A DNA stretch of 64,000 bases from Cristatella mucedo (taxonomy: Eukaryota > Bryozoa > Phylactolaemata > Cristatellidae). The position numbers and the translations under genes were made by a program. The notes beneath the pieces are model-generated. The model made no database searches. It was not told where the DNA came from and saw nothing but the letters and a program-made list of their open reading frames with translations. The DNA lies in NCBI GenBank assembly GCA_009760855.2, contig WPIO01000234.1:60001-124000 (forward strand). Reading direction: 5' to 3'. The first letter of the stretch is position 1; each line of letters begins with the position of its first letter. Below, in pieces: positions 1 through 9,920 of this stretch.

Positions 1-67
1 AGATGAAACAAGATCGGCAAGAGGGGGCGGCCCTGTCGGTGACGTCGGCCGTCGGCCCGGAAGCTGT

Positions 68-335
68 TTAATCATGGCCGACCCGCAGCTGCAGGAGCGA
101 GCCGACGCAGAGGAGCTCCGCGAACCAACGGAAGGCCTCATCTACCCCGGCGGGCCGGAGCACTAATAGCAGAGAGACTGGAGGAATGCTGCCAAAGGCG
201 TACAGCTGGTCGAGACCGCGCCGAGTAGGCCACGCCGACTCCCAGCCGATTACTGGCCTCGTCAAAGGCGCTCTCTACTAGGAAGGACTGCTCGAGGCGG
301 CCATCCACGCCCGGCACGAAGCCCTTCTTCTGCTA
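68..335 (-). other. GC-rich coding-like island, unrecognised
   Basis: A GC-rich stretch abuts an AT-rich minisatellite. On the minus strand one frame is open for 65 codons (265 to 68), and an adjacent frame upstream (about 330-220) also reads without stops, with mixed hydrophobic and charged residues. The two would join only with a frameshift. I recognise no family. It could be the end of an exon of a gene that continues left of the window, a pseudogene, or CpG-rich non-coding DNA. Confidence 0.15.
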
Positions 336-351
336 GGGAGACTGGAAAAGT

Positions 352-550
352 ACAAAAAAATATATGTATATATATTAATATAACTAAATATATAAATATA
401 AATATGTAACTAAATATATAAATATAAATATATAACTAAATATATAAATATTAATATATAACTAAACATATAAATATTAATATATAACTAAAGTATTACT
501 ACATATAACTAAATATAATATAACTAAATATGATAAGTATAACTAAAAGC
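352..550. repeat. AT-rich minisatellite
   Basis: Imperfect tandem repeats of a unit close to TATAAATATAACTAAA run for about 200 bp. The stretch is almost pure A/T with no coding potential. Confidence 0.85.
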
Positions 551-589
551 TTTGCCGAGCACATACATCGAGGCGCTTCTGTTTTTTCG

Positions 590-1030
590 CATCAGAGAGC
601 GATACCAGTTTCGGATAACTTGATATCTTTCAAGGCACTTTACGTATACTGTAAGTAAGTAAAGCATGATCAAATGATAAGTGACAACATGTACATTATG
701 TCAACATCCACGACACAGTTAGAGGCATCATGCACAATGTCAATATGTAAAACAAGGTAAGTGCACAGAGTCAGCAAAAAGTGAAGCACGAAGCAAAGGA
801 CGAATGAAAAGGACTAAAAGGCTAAATGAGTGATAAATTAATAAATTTTAAGTCTTCTATTGAATGTCATCAAGTCAGGGGATGTCGTGACGTCAGTCGG
901 GAGTGAGTTCCAGGCTTTTGAGGAGCGTACGAACTACAGGCACGGTCTCCAAAGGATTCGAGGTACGAGGTACGAGGCGTTGCCAGACGATTAGATGCCG
1001 AGCAGTACGCTATCCAATATGAGTCTCGAT
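590..1030 (-). mobile_element. Decayed LINE-1 (L2-clade) 3' end
   Basis: Read on the minus strand, this resembles the last part of LINE-1 ORF2 and its 3' UTR. The phrase around 895-930 (GTCGGGAGTGAGTTCCAGGC and the following word for the accidental-substitution region) recurs in all better copies, for example at 52,110 and 57,490. The copy is heavily diverged and has no open frame. Confidence 0.6.
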
Positions 1031-1069
1031 AATAAGTGATCCCATAATTTGTATCGCCTCCCGACTTAA

Positions 1070-1222
1070 AGCGCTCTTATGTGCGTTTGTGTTCGTTGCA
1101 GAATTCTTCCGAAAACTGAAGTTCTTGCGAACATCGTATACGGAAACGATACACCTAAGACCTGTTTAATGTTATTCTGATAGTTATTTGACCGTAGCGC
1201 GTAAGAAATTACGTGCCTATGG
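1070..1222 (+). mobile_element. LINE-1 5' region fragment
   Basis: About 150 bp match the reverse complement of 55,220-55,370, the extreme 5' part of the nearly full-length LINE-1 copy inside the Polinton. The fragment is in sense orientation and shares the segment around GAATTCTTCCGAAAAC and ACGTGCCTATGGA. It lacks the endonuclease and RT regions, so it is an isolated 5' piece rather than a normal 5'-truncated copy. Confidence 0.6.
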
Positions 1223-1238
1223 ATACATACATACACAC

Positions 1239-1287
1239 ACATATATATATATATATATATACATGCATATATATATATATATATATA
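1239..1287. repeat. (TA)n microsatellite
   Basis: Runs of TATATA are interrupted by ACATGCA. Simple repeat. Confidence 0.9.
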
Positions 1288-1296
1288 TGTATATAT

Positions 1297-1392
1297 GTAA
1301 TTTATTTGTGTAGCGCCCCAAGAGAACTTAATCTCTATTCAGGCGCTTAACATATGCCTCGGGGCTCGACCCCACGACCTCAGCTAATCTGT
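1297..1392 (-). mobile_element. tRNA-derived SINE with LINE-like 3' tail (SINE-2)
   Basis: Reverse-oriented copy. It begins with the SINE 3' end (AGCGCCCCAAGAGAACTTAA in this orientation) and runs into a tRNA-like B-box (GGCTCGACCCC on the plus strand). Other copies are at 11,945, 15,068 and 21,735. The head is truncated or diverged here. Confidence 0.6.
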
Positions 1393-1463
1393 ACAAAATG
1401 CGAAACAGGCAAACTGGAAACTTCGTTTCCACAGTGAAGTAACAGTTCCTTTAAACTACGAAA

Positions 1464-1728
1464 CAGCACATGTCACAGCTCAGGTCACAGCTCAGGTCAC
1501 AACGCAGGTCACAGCACAGGTCACAGCACAGGTCACAGCACAGGTCACAATGCAGGTCACAGCACAGGTTACAGCACAGGTCACAGCACAGGTCACAGCA
1601 CATGTCACAGCTCAGGTCACAGCTCAGGTCACAGCTCAGGTCACAGCACAGGTCACAGCTCAGGTCACAGCACAGGTCACAACGCAGGTCACAGCACAGG
1701 TTACAGCACAGGTCACAGCACAGGTCGC
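1464..1728. repeat. 12-bp minisatellite, about 22 copies
   Basis: Tandem array of CAGGTCACAGCA and close variants. Because the unit is a multiple of three, several frames stay open on both strands through the array (QVTA repeats on plus, CDLC repeats on minus). These open frames are a by-product of the period and are not evidence of a gene. Confidence 0.9.
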
Positions 1729-3560
1729 ATTGCTGATGGTGGATTTGGATATTTATTTTTATGCTTATTCTTATTTCTGTAGCCCTGCAAATTAGTGATG
1801 CAGAAATAACACCCAAAAACATTTTTAGTTTGTTCTCTCTAGGTAATTGGTACTCAAAATGGCAAGCACTTGCTTTGACCTTTAAATCACGGTCTCAAAT
1901 TTTCTTTGTACGGCTTGCACGCCGTATGCAGGACACTGTGCCCTTGTTTTATCCTGATCTCCCAGTTTGCATCCAGAGTAGGCGTGCTAGCACTGTCTGA
2001 TGAACGTAGTAATTGGTAGCCGCTGTTCTTTAGTCAAGAATCTCCCGCAGATGTAGCAGAGCAAATGCGGAGAATTCTTACATTCCTTTGTCATTGTAAA
2101 TAACAAAAAATTCATTTGTTTTGAACGACTATATCAACCAACCAAATGGCTAATTGTTCTACAAAAAATAACACACACGATTTATGTCATAAAGTGATGG
2201 TAACAAGTAAACACTATGAAAGCCAGTATCACTATAAATAATGCTTAATGTTGAAGTGACCCGATCTTTGATAAAAAAAAAGCTACAAATCTGTCGTGCT
2301 AAAAAACACCATAAATCATCATTTGTGATGTCTATTTGGAAAATTAAAACAAATGCTAGACAACTTATATCATGCATACAAGTGTCCAAATCCATATCAC
2401 AATTTCTATTTGACACGAACTCGGCGGCAGCGGCTCATCGAGTGGAAAGTAGGACATAATTAGGACATAATTACCACATAATTTAGTCGTTGATGACGCT
2501 TGGTGAGCCGAGTTATAGACGGAGGCCCAGGTCGCTGCCCCGGTGCACACAGAGGGAGGTAAAAGCCCCCCTGCACCCCCTTCCCCCGCTCCGCCACTCT
2601 CTCTAAGCGTGCAAGCCCATATATTTGACAGCTTGCATAATCCTTGTTATAAATCAAATTGGTGTATCTAGAAATGTATCCAGGAGGATGAAAATGATGA
2701 GACAAACTCTGACCGTTTTTTTGTCATCGCTACATTTTACTACCATTGGCTGATGTTCCTATACATTTTACTACCATTGGCTGATGTTCCTATACATTTT
2801 CAGCACATTCAAGCAAAAATGAATCTCAATCACCTTGAAGTTTGAAAACAGAGCCAAGTTTTTAATTCTAGAATCCGAAGGTCACCTTCTGAAGGATTTG
2901 AGTCGAATTACCCTCTGAGCCAGATGAGGAAGCAGACGTAGCATCTCTCGAACAACTGTTGACTCCTTTCCTCGCCTAACCTATCGACCTAAACGTGTGT
3001 GAATTAACTATTTGTCCACAAGCTTGGCCTCATAATGCAACTAAAATATTACCAGCAGCTTGACCGCTGACCTTGAACTTTGCATTAAGCTCATCCTACC
3101 TGCTGATTACAAGAAGTAAACGCTACAAAAGCACAACATACAACCGATGACACCACCGACCCACTATACAAATTATCCATTTCATCTAAAATGCATGTAG
3201 GCACTTCAAAAAACAATGGAAAATAATGGCTAGAAAAACTAGCATTTTTGAAGATGGCGGCAACCTTCATGTCCACTACACGGATTACAAATCTTATATA
3301 AAAAAGAAACGAGCAGGCGAACGACCTGGAGCTCCAATCTCAGCGCCTAAAGTAAGCCTAGGCAAGAGTGATGAAATTACCAAGCCATTATGACAGCAAG
3401 CATGCAGACCTTTCTGTAACGGACACGAGCATTGTTCAGAGAAGATACTTTTTTCAATATTAGCTCCGCGCGCGGACAAATCTGCCACTGAGTAGCATGG
3501 CACAGCACGGGGCTGCCTACTTTCTTAATTGCAGCGCTTCAACGCTGGCGATAAGAACAG
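1729..3560. other. Intergenic DNA, no gene seen
   Basis: No convincing coding region, RNA gene or transposon is recognisable apart from the short duplication listed at 2,731. Open frames here are short (up to about 85 codons) and compositionally unremarkable. Confidence 0.5.
2731..2800. repeat. 31-bp direct repeat, 2.3 copies
   Basis: The unit TACATTTTACTACCATTGGC plus TGATGTTCCTA occurs at 2,731-2,761 and 2,762-2,792, followed by a partial third start. The first two copies are identical, so the duplication is recent. Confidence 0.9.
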
Positions 3561-4400
3561 TAATAATAATGCACTTGATAAAGCGCCCTCAGAGAACTCA
3601 ATCTCTTTCACGGCGCTTTACATTTGCTGCAAAAGGAAACGCGATTGAATAGTGAGTAATATCATCCTTGATAAACAGCACGACTAACATGGTTAGGGGT
3701 GACATGCGCAGGGTCAGCATGCAAATGTGGTTAGTGGCAGCATGCACTGCCTCAGCATGCATAAGCACATGAAGAACGAATCACATAGACTTACTAAGTG
3801 CTGTCCTAAATAGGTGTGTTTTTAAGTTTTTTTAATGCAGTCAAGTCAAGGGATGTTGTGACGCAAGTCGGGAGGGAGTTCCAGGCTTTGGGAACACACG
3901 AACTAAATGCACGGTCTCCAAAGGATTTGAGGTTTGTACGAGGTATTGGTAAACTGTTGGATTCCGAAAAGCTGGTGGTACGATGCTTGGCCTGATGGGG
4001 GAGTATGTCGGAGAGATAGACTGGAGCCATAGAATGAACAGACCTAAAAGTGAGCGACAAAACCTGGAAGTTGATCCGTTGCTTGACTGGGAGCCAGTGC
4101 AGGTCGGCGAGAAATGGTGTGATGTGGCTACAGCAACGCTCACGACAGACAAGCCTAGCTGCAGAGTTTTGCACCAGCTTTAATCGCCTGATTGCACATT
4201 CCGGCAGGCCAGCAAGCAGCGAGTTGCATAAGTCAAGACGGGATGTCACAAAGGCACGGGCCAACTTGGACGTTGTATTCTTATCTAAAATAGCCCGAAT
4301 TTTAGCAATGTTATGTGGCTCAAAGTAGGCAGACCTTATTGTGGAGTTGATGTGGTCGTCTAACGAGTGGTCACTTTGGAACGTGACACCTAGATTTCGA
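3561..4400 (-). mobile_element. 5'-truncated LINE-1 copy
   Basis: On the minus strand this encodes the C-terminal part of the LINE-1 ORF2 (about 150 codons around 3,806-4,264, with the L2-type LHWLPVKQR and SRLDLCNSLLAGLP motifs). It ends in the conserved 3' hairpin (AAAGCGCC pairing with GGGCGCTTT) and an (ATT)n tail at 3,561. Frameshifts and stops show it is dead. Confidence 0.85.
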
Positions 4401-5144
4401 GATTATGCATGTGGGTGTGTGTATGTGTGTCTGTGCACAAGCGCGTGTGCATAAACATACAGTATATAAACACTGCTGTCCCGGAAACCAAGAAACCGAG
4501 TGGAGTATTTAACGTCAAATATTTCAGCGTTTAATAGATTGTTGCAGAGAAAATTTTGCTACGTCAAGATTTGTCTGAGTAAGCCATACCTTTACGAATA
4601 TTACATGCTACCATCATGGTTTGCTTAATAAGTGTAAACGGATGTGAAATGACAAGTGTTTTACAGAATCTAGAGCGATTTCTTGCTTCCGACTGACTTG
4701 ATTGCTGAAGGTTTTTAATTGATAGCACAGCCTCAGCACTTACTAGTAAGATTTACCGGATGCAGCAAGTATCCCAGGTGTAGCCCTCTCTCTAATAGTT
4801 TACTTCAAGAACCGGTATTCACGTTGTCTCTGCAATCATTATTGATTTTGAAGCATTATATTTTGAGTATCCAGAACCAAATGTCTGATATTAGTTAAAC
4901 CATGCAATAAGTTGACTAAACGGTGCCAATGAAACCCTACCAAACCGCGTTTTCCGATTAGGATGAATCATAGTATTCTTCTGAGCGATTTTTTAGTTCT
5001 CAATTTTCTTGGTTTGCCAATGCATGTACTTGATGGAACTACCATCTCATAATCTCTGAAGAAACTTTAATTCATGCAGATCACGTTGTCATCATTTCAG
5101 ATATTTACCAAGTCTTCTAGGAGTAGGAGTTGTGTATTGTGTGA
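4401..5144. other. No feature seen
   Basis: There is a short GT-rich stretch near 4,410-4,430. No gene or recognised repeat is visible in the remainder. Confidence 0.4.
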
Positions 5145-5600
5145 GTCTCAACTCCCTTGCTGCATGCTTTGATGATATCCGCACATGGATGGCAGCAAAT
5201 TTTCTCAAATTGAATGACGATAAAAACCAACTTAATAGTTATGGCCGAACAAAGTGTAATTCAGAAATTGGAAAGGCTGACGTTCAAAATCGGTTCTGCC
5301 AGCATATGTTCTGTTCAATCTGAACCAAATCTCGGTGTCATGTTCCAAAGTTACCCTTCTTTAGACGACCACATCAGCTCCAAAGTCAAGTCTGCTTACT
5401 TTCAGCTACATAACATTGCTAAAATTGGGGCTTGTTTAGACAGGGATACTACATATAAGTTGGTCCATGCATTTTCGACATCCCGACTTGACATCAGCTT
5501 TTGCAATCAGAGTCTTGCAGCTGGCAAAAACTCTGCAGGTATGCTTGTCAGTCATGAGTGTTGTAGCTCCCGCATCAAACCACTTCTCGCCGACTCGCAC
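5145..5600 (+). mobile_element. LINE-1 internal fragment
   Basis: Plus-strand fragment of the RT C-terminal region, from the equivalent of the [13 protein letters not shown] motif to the LLADLHWLP region. It is split across two frames (5,132-5,323 and 5,214-5,678) and lacks the 3' end. It is replaced abruptly near 5,610 by GC-rich DNA. Confidence 0.75.
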
Positions 5601-5614
5601 TTGCTCCCGAACGA

Positions 5615-6320
5615 GAGAGGTGTCTGGAGAGCACCAGCGTTCTCGAGCAGCGACAAGAGGGCGCAGTGGTCGTGGTGAGACCAGCCGGCTGATTGATGTC
5701 GGCTGGCCTGTCGACCCCATCGTCCCGGCTAGTTATGCACTGGTCGGGCGACACTCGCTCCGAGGTTCCTTCTTCGTCTTCGGCTCCGTTTCGACGTCAC
5801 CGCCGGTAGGGATTTCCGATGCGAAATAGAATTAATTCGGTGTAATAAGCGAGAAACTATAGCCTTCACGGTGGAAGCAAAGCCCTAGTTCTCCTGTCGG
5901 TATCTAGGTTTCGGTTCGGACTCCTATTTGGGTCGTCGTTCCCAACAATAGACGTAGGTAGCCTAAGTGTGAAGACGCATTTCCCACGAAAGAGTGCTTC
6001 TGCTGCAGACAGAGGAATGTAGAGATAAAACCGAGCTAGACGCACAGCGACATTGCATGCTTGCGAATAAAGCTCAGCAAAATCCCCGATTTGTGCGCGT
6101 TTCGCTGTACTATTCACGCTGCGAACTCACGGCCCCCCTCAGTAACGGTGAGTAGGTTACCATTAGAAACTCTCCTTCGCGTGGCCACCTCTTATTCCGC
6201 GTAGGCGCGCACCGAACCGCATTTGGCAGTAGGTTACGCCGCTCGCTAAGCGGCAGGTTACGCCTACTTCCGCCTTCGCCGCCACAGAGGTGTTTCCTGC
6301 TGGGCAGTTCTTGGGCGCTC
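5615..6320. other. GC-rich, promoter- or LTR-like segment
   Basis: A CpG-rich block lies between LINE relics. It contains an AATAAA signal (about 6,065) about 80 bp before a consensus splice donor-like site (GGTGAGTA near 6,149). That order, promoter-like GC DNA then polyadenylation signal then donor, would suit a solo LTR plus leader. I could not find matching terminal TG...CA ends with a target duplication or a primer-binding site. An ordinary CpG-rich segment is equally possible. Confidence 0.2.
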
Positions 6321-7387
6321 TTAAATTGAGTCAGGCCGACACTGGGCTTCGCTAAGTATTGCTATATACTTCACGTAAGTTGGTGAATTTAACAAACAGA
6401 CTAGCGGCGTGTTATGTGTAGGAAGGATTAGAGCTGAGGCTGCAACGGAAAAGCACCCAAAGAGTTCAAAGAGTTTCTCCGAATGTCTCCACGTAAGTTG
6501 AGCAATGAGTGGTAGCAACGTTAGCCGCCGAGTGCTGTAATGGGCTCCAGGATTTTGATTGGTCAGCTCGTCCGACCGTGAGCCAAAAGTAGATTAAACT
6601 TCTCCTTCACAAGATTCGGCCGACTTGGCTCCTTCCACCAAAACGTAGTAACGCTCGATGACGTTGTACCTCAAACCAGAGGGAAATCTGTCCAAAATCA
6701 GCACCGATTTTGGAGGAAAGTTGGTAGTGTAAGCGCAGCTTTACGGGTTGCTACAGCTCGAATGAGGTAGCAGCAGCAGCATCCGGTAAGAGAACATTAA
6801 TTCAGTTGTATACCTTTGGCATGAGTGCCATTGTCAAAAGGTCTAACTCGATCCGGAGAAAAACAGGACTGCCTTCCGTACGACCAAACAGGTGCTCTGC
6901 TATCTCCAACACCCTCCCCTCCTTCTGATTGGCTGGAGGTCAGCGTATCTTGAACCGGTAATTATATATTTAAATAATATTTATATATATATATAAATAA
7001 GACGATTATCCTATCTAATAACATTCTTTTGCTACCAAGGCTGCAACACAATCACGTTGAGAGGCTCGTGAAATCCCGTCATCCCCCGTAGGTTTCGGTA
7101 TCGGAGGTGGCCTTCGACTGGCAGCCAGATTTGGCTGCTGCATTATTGCTTATCAAAGTTCCATTGAAGAAAGTTCATAGATTTTTCATAGTATATTTCA
7201 TAAGTCGTCAGTCCGTGGGTATCAAAGTCTGGTGGTTGAGTTGATCTTCCTTAATCAGGCGCCAGTTCCATTTTTTAGTAGAGTGGTAACCGACTGCCAA
7301 GTCCAGGATTAGTAGGAGTGCTCTAAGATTTCACGACTGACGGGTAGATTGAGATGATTGATTTAAATTGACTTAGGAGCATATTTT

Positions 7388-7485
7388 CAATGATATTATT
7401 CACCATTCAATTGCATTTCCCTTTGCAGCAAATTTAAAGCGCCTAGAAAGAGATTGAGTTCTCTCAGGGCACTTTATCAAGTGCA

Positions 7486-7516
<31 letters not shown>

Positions 7517-7517
7517 T
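7388..7517 (+). mobile_element. LINE-1 3' terminal fragment
   Basis: Only the 3' UTR, the hairpin and an (ATT)n tail are present. Copy B at about 36,250 (CATATTTTCAAAACAG) is the uninterrupted site, and TTTCAA flanks the insert on both sides in copy A. It is therefore a severely truncated insertion made after the segmental duplication. Confidence 0.85.
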
Positions 7518-8402
7518 CAAAACAATGAGCTGATGCGTGCTGCATTTATGCGGCTAGTGACTTCGTAAGACTGTACTTCCGGCTTGTAGCCGACCTCTCA
7601 CTCCACGATCCAGGTCGTGGGTTTGAGTCTTGCTGCAGGCGATTCTGTGTGGCCTACTGCAGGCTTGACAGATAGCCCGTAAGGTTTTTCTTTCGCCACG
7701 TCCATGATGCTGTTGAATGAGCTAACGTTGAACCTTTACCTCCTTGCCTATACATAGTTGTGTAGAATACCTGACTCAGACGAACATATACATACACCTC
7801 GCATAGATATATAGCAGATCTGACGTGAGCTATTAAGAATTTATTTAGTCTGTGCTTGGGTCTATAAATACTTTATGAATCTTTGTGTAGTCATCACCAC
7901 AAGCATAACCATCACCGGAAAGAAGGACTTGTACATGGAGCCTGACGTCGAGTCTATCTGTTAGATTAGTTCTGCTAGATAAAATGTGGGTTTCTGTATT
8001 ATTCATCATCAAGTCCGTCTTGACTACTAGAGTACACTCTGCTTATGTGCAAGTCTTATTGCAGCACCTGTCAGCCTGCCCAAACAGTACTGGCACAGCA
8101 GTGCTTTAGGTCTGTGGCTAATTATAGAGCTTATGTAGCTAAAGGTCAGTCAGTGATCCTTTAAAGTGTTACTCAATTTGAGGATTATTATCCAGCTTGT
8201 ATTTGCTTTGCCACAAATTTATTCTCCTGCCAGTCTAGTCATCAATAGCAAGCCAGGCTTTTATTCTCCTCCTGCCTGTTTGGTCTATATCGCGATCTGT
8301 ATTGTCGAGTCTGCCTACTTTCAGTTGCTTCTCGTGGCGAAATTCTGAACTAACAAGCATTTCCATTCAATTGCGAATTTTGCGAGGCTTTCAACCTCCG
8401 TC

Positions 8403-8488
8403 CCAGCTCTCCAGCATGTTGAATTCTCTCAACTCCTTGCTCCATGCATTGATGACATCCACACATGGATGGCGGCAAATTTTCTTTA
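8403..8488 (+). mobile_element. LINE-1 RT fragment
   Basis: Short sense match to the region encoding NSLNSLAVCIDDIHTWMAAN in better copies, with frameshifts. Confidence 0.6.
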
Positions 8489-8937
8489 ATTTGCATATGC
8501 ATTTTTCATATGCGTATTTTAGAATTATAAAGTGACTAGAAAGATAATTTCTTCCACTGGTTTTTGCTCAACAGTAACGATCAATCCAGCGACATGTGCT
8601 CGTTTGATCCAAGCCTACCTTTGACATGCTATTTATGCAAGCAGATTGCCCTGGTTCAATCAATTCTTATTTATAGCCACGCAGGTTATCTATGCGTGCA
8701 TCTTGCTGCAATATCTGTGCTTAATGTATGCGAAGGTGTGATATTGATTTCAGAGTGCTTGGGAAGTACATATTTATTGCCAAAACCACATAATGTTTCG
8801 TGTGTGTATGTGTAATTGTGTGTGTGTGTGTGTGTGTGTACTTGAACATGTAAACACTATGCATGCTGCCAGCAGTCTTACATACTTGTATGTTGGCCCT
8901 GTGCATATAACCCCTAACCATGTAATGTAATGTCATG

Positions 8938-9300
8938 CAATGTATCTCCGTCTGTAACTCCACAAAGCCATAAAGACTATGTGGGTGTTACGCAGGAGAA
9001 TTTTGTATAGAGTGCTCACAGCCTAAGCAGCTTTCGGTACGCATTCGGTACCCAACAGACTTCGTCTCACGCAGCAAAGAAAAAGTGGGAAGCATAGCAG
9101 AGTCAGGAGAGCAGTTGAGGTAGTGAGTTGCTTTTTAAGTAGCAGCTCAGGACCATTGAAAAGGATGAGCCATAGTCAGCAGCAGTAGAGTAGTTGTCGT
9201 TGGGTAAGAACTGGAAGCGAGTTCCACAGTCTTGGACCTGCAGAGCTAAAGCTGTTGTCAACGGTCTTTAAACTGAGGAATGGAACAGCTATGGTATGCT
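8938..9300 (-). mobile_element. LINE-2 family 3' end
   Basis: Reverse-oriented 3' end of the second L2-like family: TGTATCTCCGTC at the tail, then the region encoding RSFSSVGPRLWNSLPQFLRN in the copy at 29,380. Frames are disrupted. Confidence 0.8.
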
Positions 9301-9344
9301 TGTTGTTATTGAGCATGCTACCACTACCCATTCGGAATGCAGAC

Positions 9345-9662
9345 TGAGGTAGAGTCTCTCTGCTTGTTTTGCTCCCTCTGTCGATAGCTTTTGATGCTAT
9401 CGATCACCAAGATCACATAATCACAATGTTCTTCTAGAGCACCTCTCATCTCGCCTGGGCATCACTGGCACTGCTCTGCAGTGGTTCAGGTCCTATCTCA
9501 GTGGGAGACTCCAGAGTATTGACGTGAATGTACAAAGATCATCTGAAGTACCTCTGAAATATGGAGTACCTCAGGGCTTCGTGCTAGGTGCAACAGGTAC
9601 AACAACTAGGTACAGCTGGTGCAAAACTCGGCAGCTTGGCTTGTCTGTCTTACTCAGTCATG
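9345..9662 (+). mobile_element. LINE-1 RT fragment with internal deletion
   Basis: Sense fragment covering the palm region (AFDTIDH-like, then LQWFRSYLSGRLQS and GVPQG). Near 9,590 it jumps directly to the later QLVQNSAA region, deleting the YADD active site. It lies upstream of the copy A TRIM start. Confidence 0.8.
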
Positions 9663-9920
9663 TCTTGCCTAACGACGTTCTATACAATTGCTTATTATTT
9701 TTATTATTATTATGAGCAGCAACTTTCAGTTTGAAAAAGTGGCAACTCTCCTTCCCCTAAATAGTATCTGGTCAAATCAGTCTACTTTCTCTGGCATTAA
9801 TTTGAAGGTTTGTCAAAGAGTTTGTATCTTCCTGTGCTGTCTGATTAAAACCTGGCTCCTTTGCACATTCTGTGCAGCAGCTTTGTTAGCCTGGCGGCAT
9901 TGTAGCTTTTAAGGTCGATC

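Noticed and set aside
1451-1822. Cys/Asp/Leu-rich repeat protein on the minus strand
   Set aside because: Product of the 12-bp minisatellite. No conserved flanks.
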